NCBI GenBank assembly: GCA_013824645.1
Contig: PNOF01000020.1
Span: 1-41,039, forward strand
Reading direction: 5' to 3'
DNA: 41,039 nt
DNA from: Syntrophus sp. (in: bacteria)
Lineage (GTDB): Bacteria > Desulfobacterota > Syntrophorhabdia > Syntrophorhabdales > Syntrophorhabdaceae
Shown here: in pieces, positions 18,857-26,716 of the stretch
Position numbering within the stretch: the stretch's first letter is position 1
Layout: every line of letters begins with the position of its first letter
Notes under the pieces: generated by a model
What the model was told of the DNA's origin: nothing
The model's input: only the letters and a program-made list of their open reading frames with translations
Database searches by the model: none
Position numbers and translations under genes: made by a program

Positions 18857-19011
18857 ATAAAAGCTTACGCTTCTGCTATTACTTTGAATGAATTGGGGTT
18901 GTTTGTGTAAAATTATCAGACCTGAATATTGAAAGGGCATCCCTAAATGCCCCCAGTTGATAATTGTCTATGTTGAACCAGTGTTTCTAAAGTACGATTT
19001 TATGGCAATAG

Positions 19012-19716
19012 CTATTGCTCCGGTCTTTGGACTGGCCGTGATTTTCGATTGTCAGAATCCCATTCCTTATATCTTTTGACTAAATGCTCCAGAGATGAAT
19101 GGACCAGAAAAAATGTTTCCTTCGAAAACTCTGCACTTACCAAGAAGTAATTGCTCCATAAAGAAATGCCCATCCCCATCTTCGTCCAGTTCTTTATTTT
19201 TTGTTGGGTCCCAGCCTTGAGCATCTCTAAACGACCGTTGGCATGTGCTATTGCATTGCGCAGCTCGACGAGCATTCTGATTCTCTGCCAGGTTTCATCG
19301 CTTTCGCACAGCTCGAAGTGGAGGATACTCTTGTAATATTTTTTGGCCCTTTCAAGGAAATCCCCCCTGAGATCATCCATAGATATAATTTCCGCTTTGT
19401 TCGTTTGAATCAGGCGTGCTATCTCCGTAACCGCGGTCTCGTAGACAGCGTACAAAGACACAATGAATGATCCCCAGAAAAAGCGAGGCAAAAGGAACTC
19501 CATCATATTGTCGTATTCATGTTTAGCCTCGTCCCATTCGAAATCATCTGGTGTCAGCTGCTCCCGCTTAAGATATTCCTCCAGATCCGATTGCTTTGAT
19601 TTGCCCAGTTCAGAAATTTGCATCTCGATGAGGTGAATATGATCCTCAAGTGCCTGAAGCTCCATGATTATATCCACCAACCGAAAGTCTATTCTTATCA
19701 TCGTTGTTTCGTTCAT
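19012..19716 (-). CDS. Hypothetical protein with HEPN-type Rx4H motif, last gene of the defence operon
   Basis: A 234-residue, mainly helical protein I cannot name. It begins with a coiled-coil-like stretch (about 12-50). A central block FWGSFIVSLYAVYETAVTEI (about 80-99) is followed by ELRNAIAHANGR (about 151-162). The latter contains R153-N-A-I-A-H158, an Rx4H motif as in HEPN ribonucleases of toxin-antitoxin and abortive-infection systems. The start ATG overlaps the HNH stop (ATGA), so it is translationally coupled. RNase activity is inference from the motif and context; some HEPN-fold proteins are inactive scaffolds. Confidence 0.6.
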   Translation of the reverse strand: MNETTMIRIDFRLVDIIMELQALEDHIHLIEMQISELGKSKQSDLEEYLKREQLTPDDFEWDEAKHEYDNMMEFLLPRFFWGSFIVSLYAVYETAVTEIARLIQTNKAEIISMDDLRGDFLERAKKYYKSILHFELCESDETWQRIRMLVELRNAIAHANGRLEMLKAGTQQKIKNWTKMGMGISLWSNYFLVSAEFSKETFFLVHSSLEHLVKRYKEWDSDNRKSRPVQRPEQ

Positions 19717-20543
19717 GTGGCGTCAGAATTCATCGGCGGATGATAGCCACCAGTTACCCGCCCATGCTCGGCTTTGCGATCAAGAAAAACGTATTTGTTA
19801 TGATATTCAATAAACTCTATGGAAGGGAGAAACCTTTGAGGTAGTATTATTCTCTTATTCTCGTAAAACGTAAAAAGTGAATCAATAATGGAATGTTTTC
19901 TTCTAAGATTCTCAGATATTCTTACTGTATAATCAGGAGTTATGGTAATAAGCCCTGCATCAAACGCCCTGTCATGAAGCGCATTGAGACATAATCCGTT
20001 ACATGGATTCATTCTATTCTTCTTGTCGACGGCCCAGGGGACGATATGGCTTGCAACAAGAAGTTCTGGTAACGAGATCCCCGTAATGCAACACCGGTTA
20101 TCATACGAAGCCAGAATTGTTTTTCTAAAAAAGTATTGGTTTACCCTGATCCGCACCACTGATTCACGCTCCCTACCTTCAGCGGGCAAATCTTCTTTGA
20201 TTATGTCGGTAGTGTTTTCGACAGTGTCATTCCTGAGCCGTGCCAGTATCTGCTCGCTCTGATAAGCTAATTCTTCCCAGTTACCATTAAACTCATTCCA
20301 AATTACAGACTCTTCTTTGCTGCCATGGCTCATTCCTGAAATATTTCTTTCCTGTAATGCGGGATCAAGTCTGGCAAAGTTAGCAAGCTTAAGGGCAACA
20401 GCGGAAGCAGAACGTCCAATAATGGGAGCCAACTCCTTAACAGCTTTATTGCTTGAATTGATTTTTGTAAAAGGAGTTTTACAATAGAGATTAAAGGCTA
20501 CAATCAGTTCTTCTCTGCTCCACCTTTTGTCGTGTAAGGTCAT
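19713..20543 (-). CDS. HNH endonuclease
   Basis: Likely the DNA-cleaving component of the operon. The 276-residue product (ATG start) has an N-terminal helical domain (about 5-60, WSREELIVAFNLYCK...GRSASAVALKLANFA). This kind of domain is often fused to HNH nucleases and probably binds DNA. A C-terminal HNH domain lies at about 150-205: CCITG, SHIVPWAVDKKNRMNPCNG, LCLNALHDRAFDAG. The catalytic His is in SHI, and Asn and His follow. A TTG at 20558 would add five residues and overlap the previous gene; neither start has a clear ribosome-binding site. It overlaps the HEPN-like gene by ATGA. Substrate specificity is unknown. Confidence 0.8.
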   Translation of the reverse strand: MTLHDKRWSREELIVAFNLYCKTPFTKINSSNKAVKELAPIIGRSASAVALKLANFARLDPALQERNISGMSHGSKEESVIWNEFNGNWEELAYQSEQILARLRNDTVENTTDIIKEDLPAEGRERESVVRIRVNQYFFRKTILASYDNRCCITGISLPELLVASHIVPWAVDKKNRMNPCNGLCLNALHDRAFDAGLITITPDYTVRISENLRRKHSIIDSLFTFYENKRIILPQRFLPSIEFIEYHNKYVFLDRKAEHGRVTGGYHPPMNSDAT

Positions 20544-20550
20544 GGGTGTG

Positions 20551-21825
20551 TCAGTCAATGCAAGTCACGCCAAATCTGTTTATGTGATTAGAAAAGCTGG
20601 CCTGAATGTCTACCACGAGTTCGTGCCTGATTCTATATTTTGGCTTGTCCTTTTTAGTGCTTAGCTCGTCTGTTGACAAAGACTTGAAGAACCTGTAATC
20701 AAAAAGCAAATAGCAATCTTTTTTGTTTATATTTACAACCGGACACTTTCGATACGATAGTTCAATATTATTTTTAAAATACTTGTTACTCTTGAATTTT
20801 CCTTCTAACATAATACCTGTTAAAAGTCTTGTGTAACGCTTGTTCTGTGCATAATCGCAACGTGGTGTTATGTCTAACTCAATTAGCTTAGGTTTGCTCG
20901 TCAGAATTTCATCCTTCTTCTCAGGCGTCGCATTTTTTATTACTATTTCGTTCACGGTATTTTTCTGTGATTTTTTTATGATATATAGGTTACCTGCCTG
21001 AGGGAAGGCAACATTATAGTGTTCTAAAAGATGCATCTTTGTGTTAATTCTTGACTTAACCTCATTGGCAATATTGGCTGAATTTATCTTTCCAACTTCA
21101 ACCAAATCGTCTTTTTGGACAGTGTTTTCCAAAGTGTCAATAAACACGCTGTTTATACCGAACATAGCATTCCTGAGCCGTTCCTGGTCTGTCGTGGTTG
21201 CGTCTTGGTTTTTTTCTTTGCCGACAAATGCCTCAGCAAGACCGTATATTACGCCCCTTAAGTTTGAATCCCATTTTGAATCTATTTGATAAAAAGATGT
21301 AAAATCTTTGTATATTTCTCCGGCACAATCATTAACCATATTTTCCCAAGACAGAAAAGCCGTTAATGATTTGAATTCACCGCATTTCTCATTGAGCTTA
21401 TTCTCTATGGCAGTTACATCATAATCACCATTATCATTTTTGCATTCTGATTTTTCAAGGTCAAGATACATTATTGGTTCACTATTTCTATCTTTCAGAT
21501 ATTTAATGACGTGACCTATTAATCGCTTGTCTTTCGTCCATGCAAACATTATATAAGGAACTCGTTTTGATGTATCCACTACTTTCCTTAATATAGCAGC
21601 AGCCCTGGATGCCTTTGTTTTAAGTGTTAGCACTTCGGGACCAAAAATCATATCCAGAAAAACAATTCTAACATCCTTTAATGGTGTGGTTGGCATCTCA
21701 TCAAAGCTAATACCATCGAAATATTTTACTGAAATATTATTTCTGGACAATGCCTTAACCAATGCAAGGGCTTCCTTCTGATCGTCATCTATAACCACAA
21801 CTCTCCCGTTTGTAGGCAGTATCAT
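20551..21825 (-). CDS. Receiver-domain protein with unrecognised C-terminal region
   Basis: A 424-residue protein. The N terminus reads as a CheY-like receiver: acidic pocket VVVIDDDQ (D13-D15), predicted phospho-acceptor D58 in IVFLDMIFG, and a Thr (T97) after the fourth strand in IMFAWTKD. I cannot place the conserved lysine of strand five with confidence. Residues of about 150-424 match no domain I know. They contain a helical stretch, then a beta-rich part with LIELDITPRCDYAQ and a basic C terminus. The ATG overlaps the preceding GHKL stop (ATGA) and has a strong AAGGAGG. The adjacent kinase-like GHKL protein is the natural partner. No DNA-binding output domain is evident. Confidence 0.65.
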   Translation of the reverse strand: MILPTNGRVVVIDDDQKEALALVKALSRNNISVKYFDGISFDEMPTTPLKDVRIVFLDMIFGPEVLTLKTKASRAAAILRKVVDTSKRVPYIMFAWTKDKRLIGHVIKYLKDRNSEPIMYLDLEKSECKNDNGDYDVTAIENKLNEKCGEFKSLTAFLSWENMVNDCAGEIYKDFTSFYQIDSKWDSNLRGVIYGLAEAFVGKEKNQDATTTDQERLRNAMFGINSVFIDTLENTVQKDDLVEVGKINSANIANEVKSRINTKMHLLEHYNVAFPQAGNLYIIKKSQKNTVNEIVIKNATPEKKDEILTSKPKLIELDITPRCDYAQNKRYTRLLTGIMLEGKFKSNKYFKNNIELSYRKCPVVNINKKDCYLLFDYRFFKSLSTDELSTKKDKPKYRIRHELVVDIQASFSNHINRFGVTCID

Positions 21826-23918
21826 TCTGCCTCCTTTCTAAACGAAAGTTCATTTGCTGCACCATTTTCAAATGCAGGCGGAATGGACAAATCTCCATAT
21901 TCCGGAAATTGCAATAATCCGTTATGCGCTTCCATCACCTCTTTTACAATATGCAGACCAATACCCATGCCATATGGTTTGCCAGAAACAAACGGTTTTA
22001 CTATTTCTTCGGTAGGTAAAATAAAACCTTTACCATTATCAACGATTACAACTGACAAATATCCTGGTGGATCTGCTACAATATCGACGAATATTTTTTT
22101 CTTTTTAATGGCATAATATTCGAGCCACCAGATTGCGTTATCCAGAATGTTCAGTATAGAGCTGATGATGAGGCTTTTTTCACAGCGTATAAAACGATCG
22201 CCTTTATAATTGAGGTGGTTTTTCACAACCTCAATTTTATGCGCTTCCAGTCTATATTCAACTGCAAAGAGGGCATTATTTATGATCTTTACCAGATCCT
22301 CCTTCTTCTTTCCTCTTCCCTTTGCCAGTTGGCCATATTGTTCGACCAGATCGAATAACCTTTCTACGAGATTCAATATCCTGTCTGATGGTTTCTGTCG
22401 TTGTACAACGAGTTTCAACTCGGCAATTACTTTCTCTATTTCATGCAGAGCCACGGTTAAGCTCAAACCGGCACCGGCACTTTTAAGAAGCACTTCGTTA
22501 ATATTATTATATTGTTCTTCTATCCGGTCTAAATACTGATCAATATTCTTTTTTAATTCTTTATCTTTGATTTTTTCTTCGATAACTGCACGCAGATCAC
22601 TAAGTGTAGCAACTACCGGTTCTGCGGTCGATTTGGGCCCATACAACAATCTTACTTTATTTTTGTCAAACTGTCGCAGTGTTTCTACCTTGTCAATGGT
22701 ATACAGGATCGCCTGCACAAAAACGTTATAGGCTTCATTTTCTATGAAGCCCTCCCTGTTGGTCTTTTCTTTTAAATCCGTACTGTCTTTCCTGCCTAGA
22801 TTAATAGCGCTGATGATAATATTATTACTTATTCGCTTTCCCGGTACGTTAACCCGCCTTATATCAAGGTTTAACCAATCATTGTCCGGCTCACCGTAAT
22901 CATAAATTCTGATACCATCTCTGTAAACTCTGATACCACCATTTATATTAAGATAATCTTTTAAGCCTTTTTTATCCTGCATACCTAAAGCCATCACTTT
23001 TGGGGACCTGTCATATATCAATCCTTCAAAGTAAATAGTCCCTATGTTAAATTTTGACAGATCGATCGGCGTGTCTTCAACATCTACCATTGTTTTAGCT
23101 TTTGCGATGAATGCATCTCTCTCGGTTACAGTCCTGCCCTGTAACTTTTTCATTGCTGGCCAGGGGGTAAATTCATAGTTGAACTTCTTTATTTCGTTCC
23201 CTGCCATAGTACACTTAAACCTGTACAGGGCATTATCCTTGATGTCTTCTAATGACAGTAATCCTTTCAGAAGGTCAGGGTTATCTATGCTAAAATTGAC
23301 AGCAAAATGATCAGGTGAATTAAAGGGTGAATTCAGAGAATTAATTGCTCTAAAAACTTCACGTACCATACCACGCGTCCAGTTTGTCTGTAAATTTGTT
23401 ATGGTAATTTCTGTACCAGTCTTTTCACCTGTAAAAACTTCCGGTACTCTTTCGGTTATTGCAATAGGTATGTCACTAAGATATTTTGATTGGTCAAAAA
23501 TAGTCCAATCAATCCTGACGTACACTTCCTTCTTCCCGGCTTTTCGTGAAACCAGGGTTATTTGCTTACCAAGTTTGTGAACGCCGAATCTCCCAATTCC
23601 TTTTTCGCCTATGGGCAGTCTCTTGTACCTCGGACTCAGCTCGCGTGTGCGAAATTGCTCTGCTTTATATTCACTGCCAGGTTCCATCCAAACATTCTTT
23701 ATAATGGACAAATCCATTCCAACACCATTGTCCTTTATAACGATTTCGCCCTTATTCGGTTTGTCAACTTGCCGCATGAAAATTTCCGTTATAGACGCGT
23801 CGGCATCATAGCAATTTTTTACAAGTTCCAGCAACGCAATACCTTCATTCTTGATTAGCTGCTCACCTAGCTGTAATAGCAAGCGCGCCCTTGGCCTAAA
23901 TATAGTTTCATTGCTCAT
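21822..23918 (-). CDS. Double-GHKL ATPase: MORC-like N-terminal module plus histidine-kinase-like C-terminal module
   Basis: A 698-residue protein with two GHKL ATP-binding folds. Module 1 has ELVKNCYDAD (31-40), DNGVGM (63-68) and IGEKGIGRFG (103-112). It is followed by a transducer-like region (GGIRVYRDGIRIYDYGEPD, about 327-345; TNREGFIENEAY, about 386-397), in the MORC/Hsp90 style. Module 2 follows a coiled region (about 435-475). It has LSLTVALHEIEKV with H492 in the phospho-acceptor position, N box ILNILDNAIWWL (588-599), DNGKGF (627-632) and GMGIGLHIV (650-658). ATG 23918 is chosen because it fits the family N terminus and follows AAGGATG. It overlaps the methyltransferase end by 11 bp. 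Confidence 0.8.
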   Translation of the reverse strand: MSNETIFRPRARLLLQLGEQLIKNEGIALLELVKNCYDADASITEIFMRQVDKPNKGEIVIKDNGVGMDLSIIKNVWMEPGSEYKAEQFRTRELSPRYKRLPIGEKGIGRFGVHKLGKQITLVSRKAGKKEVYVRIDWTIFDQSKYLSDIPIAITERVPEVFTGEKTGTEITITNLQTNWTRGMVREVFRAINSLNSPFNSPDHFAVNFSIDNPDLLKGLLSLEDIKDNALYRFKCTMAGNEIKKFNYEFTPWPAMKKLQGRTVTERDAFIAKAKTMVDVEDTPIDLSKFNIGTIYFEGLIYDRSPKVMALGMQDKKGLKDYLNINGGIRVYRDGIRIYDYGEPDNDWLNLDIRRVNVPGKRISNNIIISAINLGRKDSTDLKEKTNREGFIENEAYNVFVQAILYTIDKVETLRQFDKNKVRLLYGPKSTAEPVVATLSDLRAVIEEKIKDKELKKNIDQYLDRIEEQYNNINEVLLKSAGAGLSLTVALHEIEKVIAELKLVVQRQKPSDRILNLVERLFDLVEQYGQLAKGRGKKKEDLVKIINNALFAVEYRLEAHKIEVVKNHLNYKGDRFIRCEKSLIISSILNILDNAIWWLEYYAIKKKKIFVDIVADPPGYLSVVIVDNGKGFILPTEEIVKPFVSGKPYGMGIGLHIVKEVMEAHNGLLQFPEYGDLSIPPAFENGAANELSFRKEAE

Positions 23919-25143
23919 GTAGTGCATCCTTGATTGTTTTCGCGAGTGCCGCAGATAGAAGCGGTGGCACCGCATTACCAATCTGTCTGAAAGCTGCCGT
24001 TCGTGGCTGATCCGCTTTGATTCCCTCAAAGTAGTAGTCATCGGGGAATGACTGTATCCTGGCGGCCTCTCTCACTGAAATGGAACGCAGTTGTTCAATG
24101 TCGGGATGAATAAAATGATGGCCATCTTTAGCGATGTGGGCAATCATTGTGTGGGGTATTTTACCCACAACCTTAAAGCGATCCAGAAAGTCTGTGACAT
24201 TTTTTTGTGTTCTCATTTCGTCAGGTATCTGATTATTCTTTAATCGCTCACCGGTTTCAAGTGTTTTTATTGCAAGCCTGTAAATATCCAAATCTCTATT
24301 GTTGTGGGGTCTTGCTATGTGTTGGCTGACAAAATCAATCCCGTTTCGCATGGCTGTCTGCGTAAGATACTCAGTGGTTATATTAGTATAGTGATGAATG
24401 CGCTGTGTGTCTCCGGGTTGTATTGGAGGTAAATCAGAAAAAATATCCTCCCTGTGATATTTCTTTTCAGACTGCTTTATTTCGGGATAGGTTAATCCCA
24501 TTTCTTTACGCCAACCGACGATGATGACACGTTCCCGGTTTTGCACGACACCGTAATCATACGCGTTCAGTAATTTTGCTTCTACCTTATATCCTAAGCG
24601 TTTATAGTATGTCTCAAGATTTCTGAAATACCGTCCGTTTCCGGTAGATAAAATTCCGGGGACATTCTCAAACACAAAAACCCTCGGGCTATATTTCTTA
24701 AGAAACCGTCCGTAATGGATATAAAGTGTTGTCCTTTCGTCTTTGTCTCTGTTTTTCAATGCGCCTCTGCCAACTTTTGAATATGCCTGGCATGGGGGAC
24801 CTCCGATTATCAAATCGACCGGTTGCCCGTTTAGTATGGAATCAATAACATTAAATATCCGTTTGTTTTCCTTTCCGATCTCGGCATTGATAACTGAATC
24901 GAGGAGGCTGTTGGGTATGGAGGAATAAAGCTTTTCTCTTGAGATTTCTCCTCTCAGGTATGAATTATATAACGCTTCTCTTTCTGAACTCATGAGATAA
25001 TGAAAGGCAAGTCTTGTTTTTAAGGTAAAACATGCCGCTGCGTCTGACTCCACGTGCGCAACGGGCAAAAACCCTTGTCTGATAAACCCCTCAGACAGCC
25101 CCCCGGCACCCGCAAATAAATCTATATAGTTGTGACCACTCAT
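23908..25143 (-). CDS. DNA (cytosine-5-)-methyltransferase
   Basis: Transfers a methyl group from S-adenosylmethionine to C5 of cytosine in a specific DNA site. The 411-residue product has the family motifs in order. Motif I is YIDLFAGAGGLSEGF (6-20). Motif IV is GGPPCQAYS with nucleophile C118. Motif VI is FENVPG (158-163), motif VIII is QNRERV (201-206), and motifs IX/X include the terminal GNAVPP (389-394). The target-recognition region lies at about 215-350. ATG 25143 overlaps the vsr stop (ATGA); a start 30 bp upstream is possible but adds non-family residues. It is probably the protective modification of the system. The target sequence cannot be read from the protein. Confidence 0.93.
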   Translation of the reverse strand: MSGHNYIDLFAGAGGLSEGFIRQGFLPVAHVESDAAACFTLKTRLAFHYLMSSEREALYNSYLRGEISREKLYSSIPNSLLDSVINAEIGKENKRIFNVIDSILNGQPVDLIIGGPPCQAYSKVGRGALKNRDKDERTTLYIHYGRFLKKYSPRVFVFENVPGILSTGNGRYFRNLETYYKRLGYKVEAKLLNAYDYGVVQNRERVIIVGWRKEMGLTYPEIKQSEKKYHREDIFSDLPPIQPGDTQRIHHYTNITTEYLTQTAMRNGIDFVSQHIARPHNNRDLDIYRLAIKTLETGERLKNNQIPDEMRTQKNVTDFLDRFKVVGKIPHTMIAHIAKDGHHFIHPDIEQLRSISVREAARIQSFPDDYYFEGIKADQPRTAAFRQIGNAVPPLLSAALAKTIKDALHEQ

Positions 25144-25562
25144 CGACCGTTCCTTATTTTGTCTTCGAGCCAAGCAAGCGTTTTATATCTTTTATCAGAT
25201 TTCAGTGAACATTCCCATACTGAAATTACCTTCCATCCCTGCTTTTTGAGCTTTAAAGTGTTTTCTACATCCTTTCCCTCGGTTGTGCTGATCTTGTTTA
25301 ACCACCATTCCGTTCTTGTCTTAGGCGGTACAAAGAATTTGCACCCTTTATGGCCGTGCCAGAAACAGCCATGAATAAACACTACCGTCTCGTATTTTCG
25401 AAAAACCAGATCTGGTGTTCCGGCCAGGCCCCTTTGATGAAGGCGGTACCGCAATCCCTTGGAGAAAAGATATTTTCGGACAAGAATCTCGGGTTTGGTA
25501 TCCTTCCCCTTGATTCTGCTCATGTTGTAGCTTCTTGTCTCCTTTGAATGAACATCCGCCAT
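25140..25562 (-). CDS. vsr: Very short patch repair (Vsr-type) endonuclease
   Basis: Nicks DNA at T:G mismatches produced by deamination of 5-methylcytosine, limiting mutation at methylated sites. The 140-residue product keeps the Vsr residues at the same numbering as the E. coli enzyme: E25, D51 (GTPDLVF), H64 and H69 (FIHGCFWHGH). It also has the family segments MSRIKGKDTKPE and TEWWLNKI. It is the first gene of the operon, coupled to the methyltransferase by ATGA. In related restriction-modification operons Vsr-like proteins may instead act as the restriction nuclease, so both roles remain open. Confidence 0.92.
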   Translation of the reverse strand: MADVHSKETRSYNMSRIKGKDTKPEILVRKYLFSKGLRYRLHQRGLAGTPDLVFRKYETVVFIHGCFWHGHKGCKFFVPPKTRTEWWLNKISTTEGKDVENTLKLKKQGWKVISVWECSLKSDKRYKTLAWLEDKIRNGR

Positions 25563-25808
25563 TTATTATCATTTTCCCTGATAAGCTCGAATCATAAATG
25601 CCCCGCTTTCTTCATTTTGCTTCAATTTCAATGAATAGGCAAGAAAAATACTTGAGCAAGTTGATTTCCGTTGATTCCCCCGCTTACAAATCTATTTTCC
25701 CCAGACGGCGGCAGATTTCAAGGAGAAAATAATTAATTAAACTGACGAATGCCATTTGAAATCCTCACAGGATTGAAAGGTGCTCAGTCTGAAGATTGCT
25801 TGGTCAGT
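25563..25808. other. Upstream spacer of the defence operon
   Basis: This 246-bp gap separates vsr from the toxin gene and must hold the promoter of the six-gene operon. I see no convincing -35/-10 pair. There is a short hairpin AATCCT-cac-AGGATT near 25766-25780 and an imperfect direct repeat of CAGTCT (about 25789 and 25804). No ORF is supported. The stretch is AT-rich. Confidence 0.4.
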
Positions 25809-26162
25809 CTAAAGCTCTCTTGGCTCCAGCAGAAGTTTAACGCCTTCAACGATTTGAGTTATCCGTTTGGGCGACAGCGAACCTATTTTCTCGACCAGAT
25901 CTGATTCGTCGACGGTCACGATCTGCGTGATGTCAACTACACTGTCTTTCGGTAAATTTCCTTCACCTTTCCGGAGTAGCACGTTACCCGGTGCTTTTGC
26001 TCTCGCTATGTTGGACGTCAGCGCACAGAGCACTACCGTATTCAATCGGCTCGCGTTGAAAACATTATTCTGCAACACGACATAGGGATGTCGGAATCCT
26101 GGTTCGGAACCCCCTGGTTCTCCGAAGTCTACCCAGAATACGTCTCCCTGTCGGATATTCAA
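25809..26162 (-). CDS. mazF: MazF/PemK-family toxin (mRNA endoribonuclease)
   Basis: Sequence-specific RNase toxin of a type II toxin-antitoxin pair. The 117-residue product has the typical N terminus RQGDVFWVDFGEPGGSEPGFRHPYVVLQN, read in pieces: RQGDVFWV, the Gly-rich loop with GSEPGFRHP, and PYVVLQN with VLCALTSN after it. The catalytic Arg is in the FRHP segment. The C terminus has LPKDSVVDITQIVTVD with the conserved Ser/Thr region. The start is TTG 26162 overlapping the antitoxin stop (TTGA), with AGAGGG upstream inside the antitoxin gene, so its translation depends on the antitoxin message. Confidence 0.9.
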   Translation of the reverse strand: MNIRQGDVFWVDFGEPGGSEPGFRHPYVVLQNNVFNASRLNTVVLCALTSNIARAKAPGNVLLRKGEGNLPKDSVVDITQIVTVDESDLVEKIGSLSPKRITQIVEGVKLLLEPREL

Positions 26163-26407
26163 TAAGGTTCCCTCTGAACCTTTCCGGCATGATACGCTTT
26201 TGCCTGCCGCCTTGCCTTGATTTCTTCGCGCGTCTCTGCTGTCTTGTAAGCGTCATTAAGGGCTTCCAGAAGCTTCTTGGATTTTCTTCGCTCGAGAAAC
26301 TCCCTGGTAGCCATGACAAATACTTGGCTGCGGGAGCAGTCACATTCTTTAGTAACTTCCTCGATTTCTTTGAACATCTCGTCTGGAATGGATATCGCTG
26401 TTTTCAT
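26159..26407 (-). CDS. Ribbon-helix-helix antitoxin
   Basis: DNA-binding antitoxin that neutralises the adjacent MazF and represses the pair. The 82-residue product starts with a short beta strand MKTAISIPD and helices DEMFKEIEEVTKE and SRSQVFVMATREFLE, a classical MetJ/Arc-type fold at about 1-45. A charged C-terminal tail (about 46-82) should wrap the toxin. It is upstream of the toxin, as usual for type II systems. The ATG has no ribosome-binding site and lies 6 bp after a -10 box, which suggests a leaderless message. Confidence 0.85.
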   Translation of the reverse strand: MKTAISIPDEMFKEIEEVTKECDCSRSQVFVMATREFLERRKSKKLLEALNDAYKTAETREEIKARRQAKAYHAGKVQREPY

Positions 26408-26413
26408 ACTTTA

Positions 26414-26446
26414 AGGATACCCCATGGTATTACCATTGTCAATACC
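26414..26446 (-). promoter_or_regulatory. Promoter and operator of the toxin-antitoxin pair
   Basis: On the minus strand a perfect -35 TTGACA (26442-26437) is followed after 17 bp by TATCCT (26419-26414). A palindrome GGTATT-N9-AATACC (26426-26446) covers the -35 and part of the spacer, the classical position for autorepression by a ribbon-helix-helix antitoxin. The expected transcription start coincides with the A of the antitoxin ATG. Confidence 0.7.
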
Positions 26447-26716
26447 AATATCTGGTGTGCCCCCTGCCTCCTTGCTCGGTTGATGATTGCGGGCACCATT
26501 ATGCTGCCACAAATGCCGCTTATAATCCTCGTCTCTTCGTAGAGCATCGGCATCGCCTCTTTCAGCGATACGTAACAAAACCTGCTTTTTTTGAATCTGT
26601 GACTTTGGGTGTACCCCAAAATCTGTACAGGCCACTATGTTAGTCTTCCGGGCTTATTCATTGTCAGGGTGCCCTCTAATGGCTCCCATATCCCGCTTTT
26701 TATCCCGTGCCGGGTA
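26447..26716. other. Non-coding spacer upstream of the TA promoter
   Basis: Between the TA operator and the end of the DUF4105 gene there is about 270 bp with two short overlapping frames on the minus strand (about 26411-26635). They encode unconvincing, low-complexity products without start signals. It may be the remnant of a lost gene. I see no RNA gene, terminator or repeat here. Confidence 0.3.

Noticed and set aside
18935-18952. GGGCAT/ATGCCC hairpin as terminator of the six-gene operon
   Set aside because: The stem is short and is followed on the minus strand by only three T before mixed sequence; too weak to list as a terminator.
19012-25562. Identification as a known defensive two-component system with a nucleotide-degrading effector (Detocs type)
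   Set aside because: No phosphorylase or other ATP-cleaving effector is present, and the kinase is fused to a MORC-like module and linked to a methylase and HNH nuclease, so the composition does not fit.
26411-26635. Two short overlapping frames upstream of the toxin-antitoxin promoter
   Set aside because: They run through the promoter and operator, have no ribosome-binding site, and show no recognised motif; at best a remnant.
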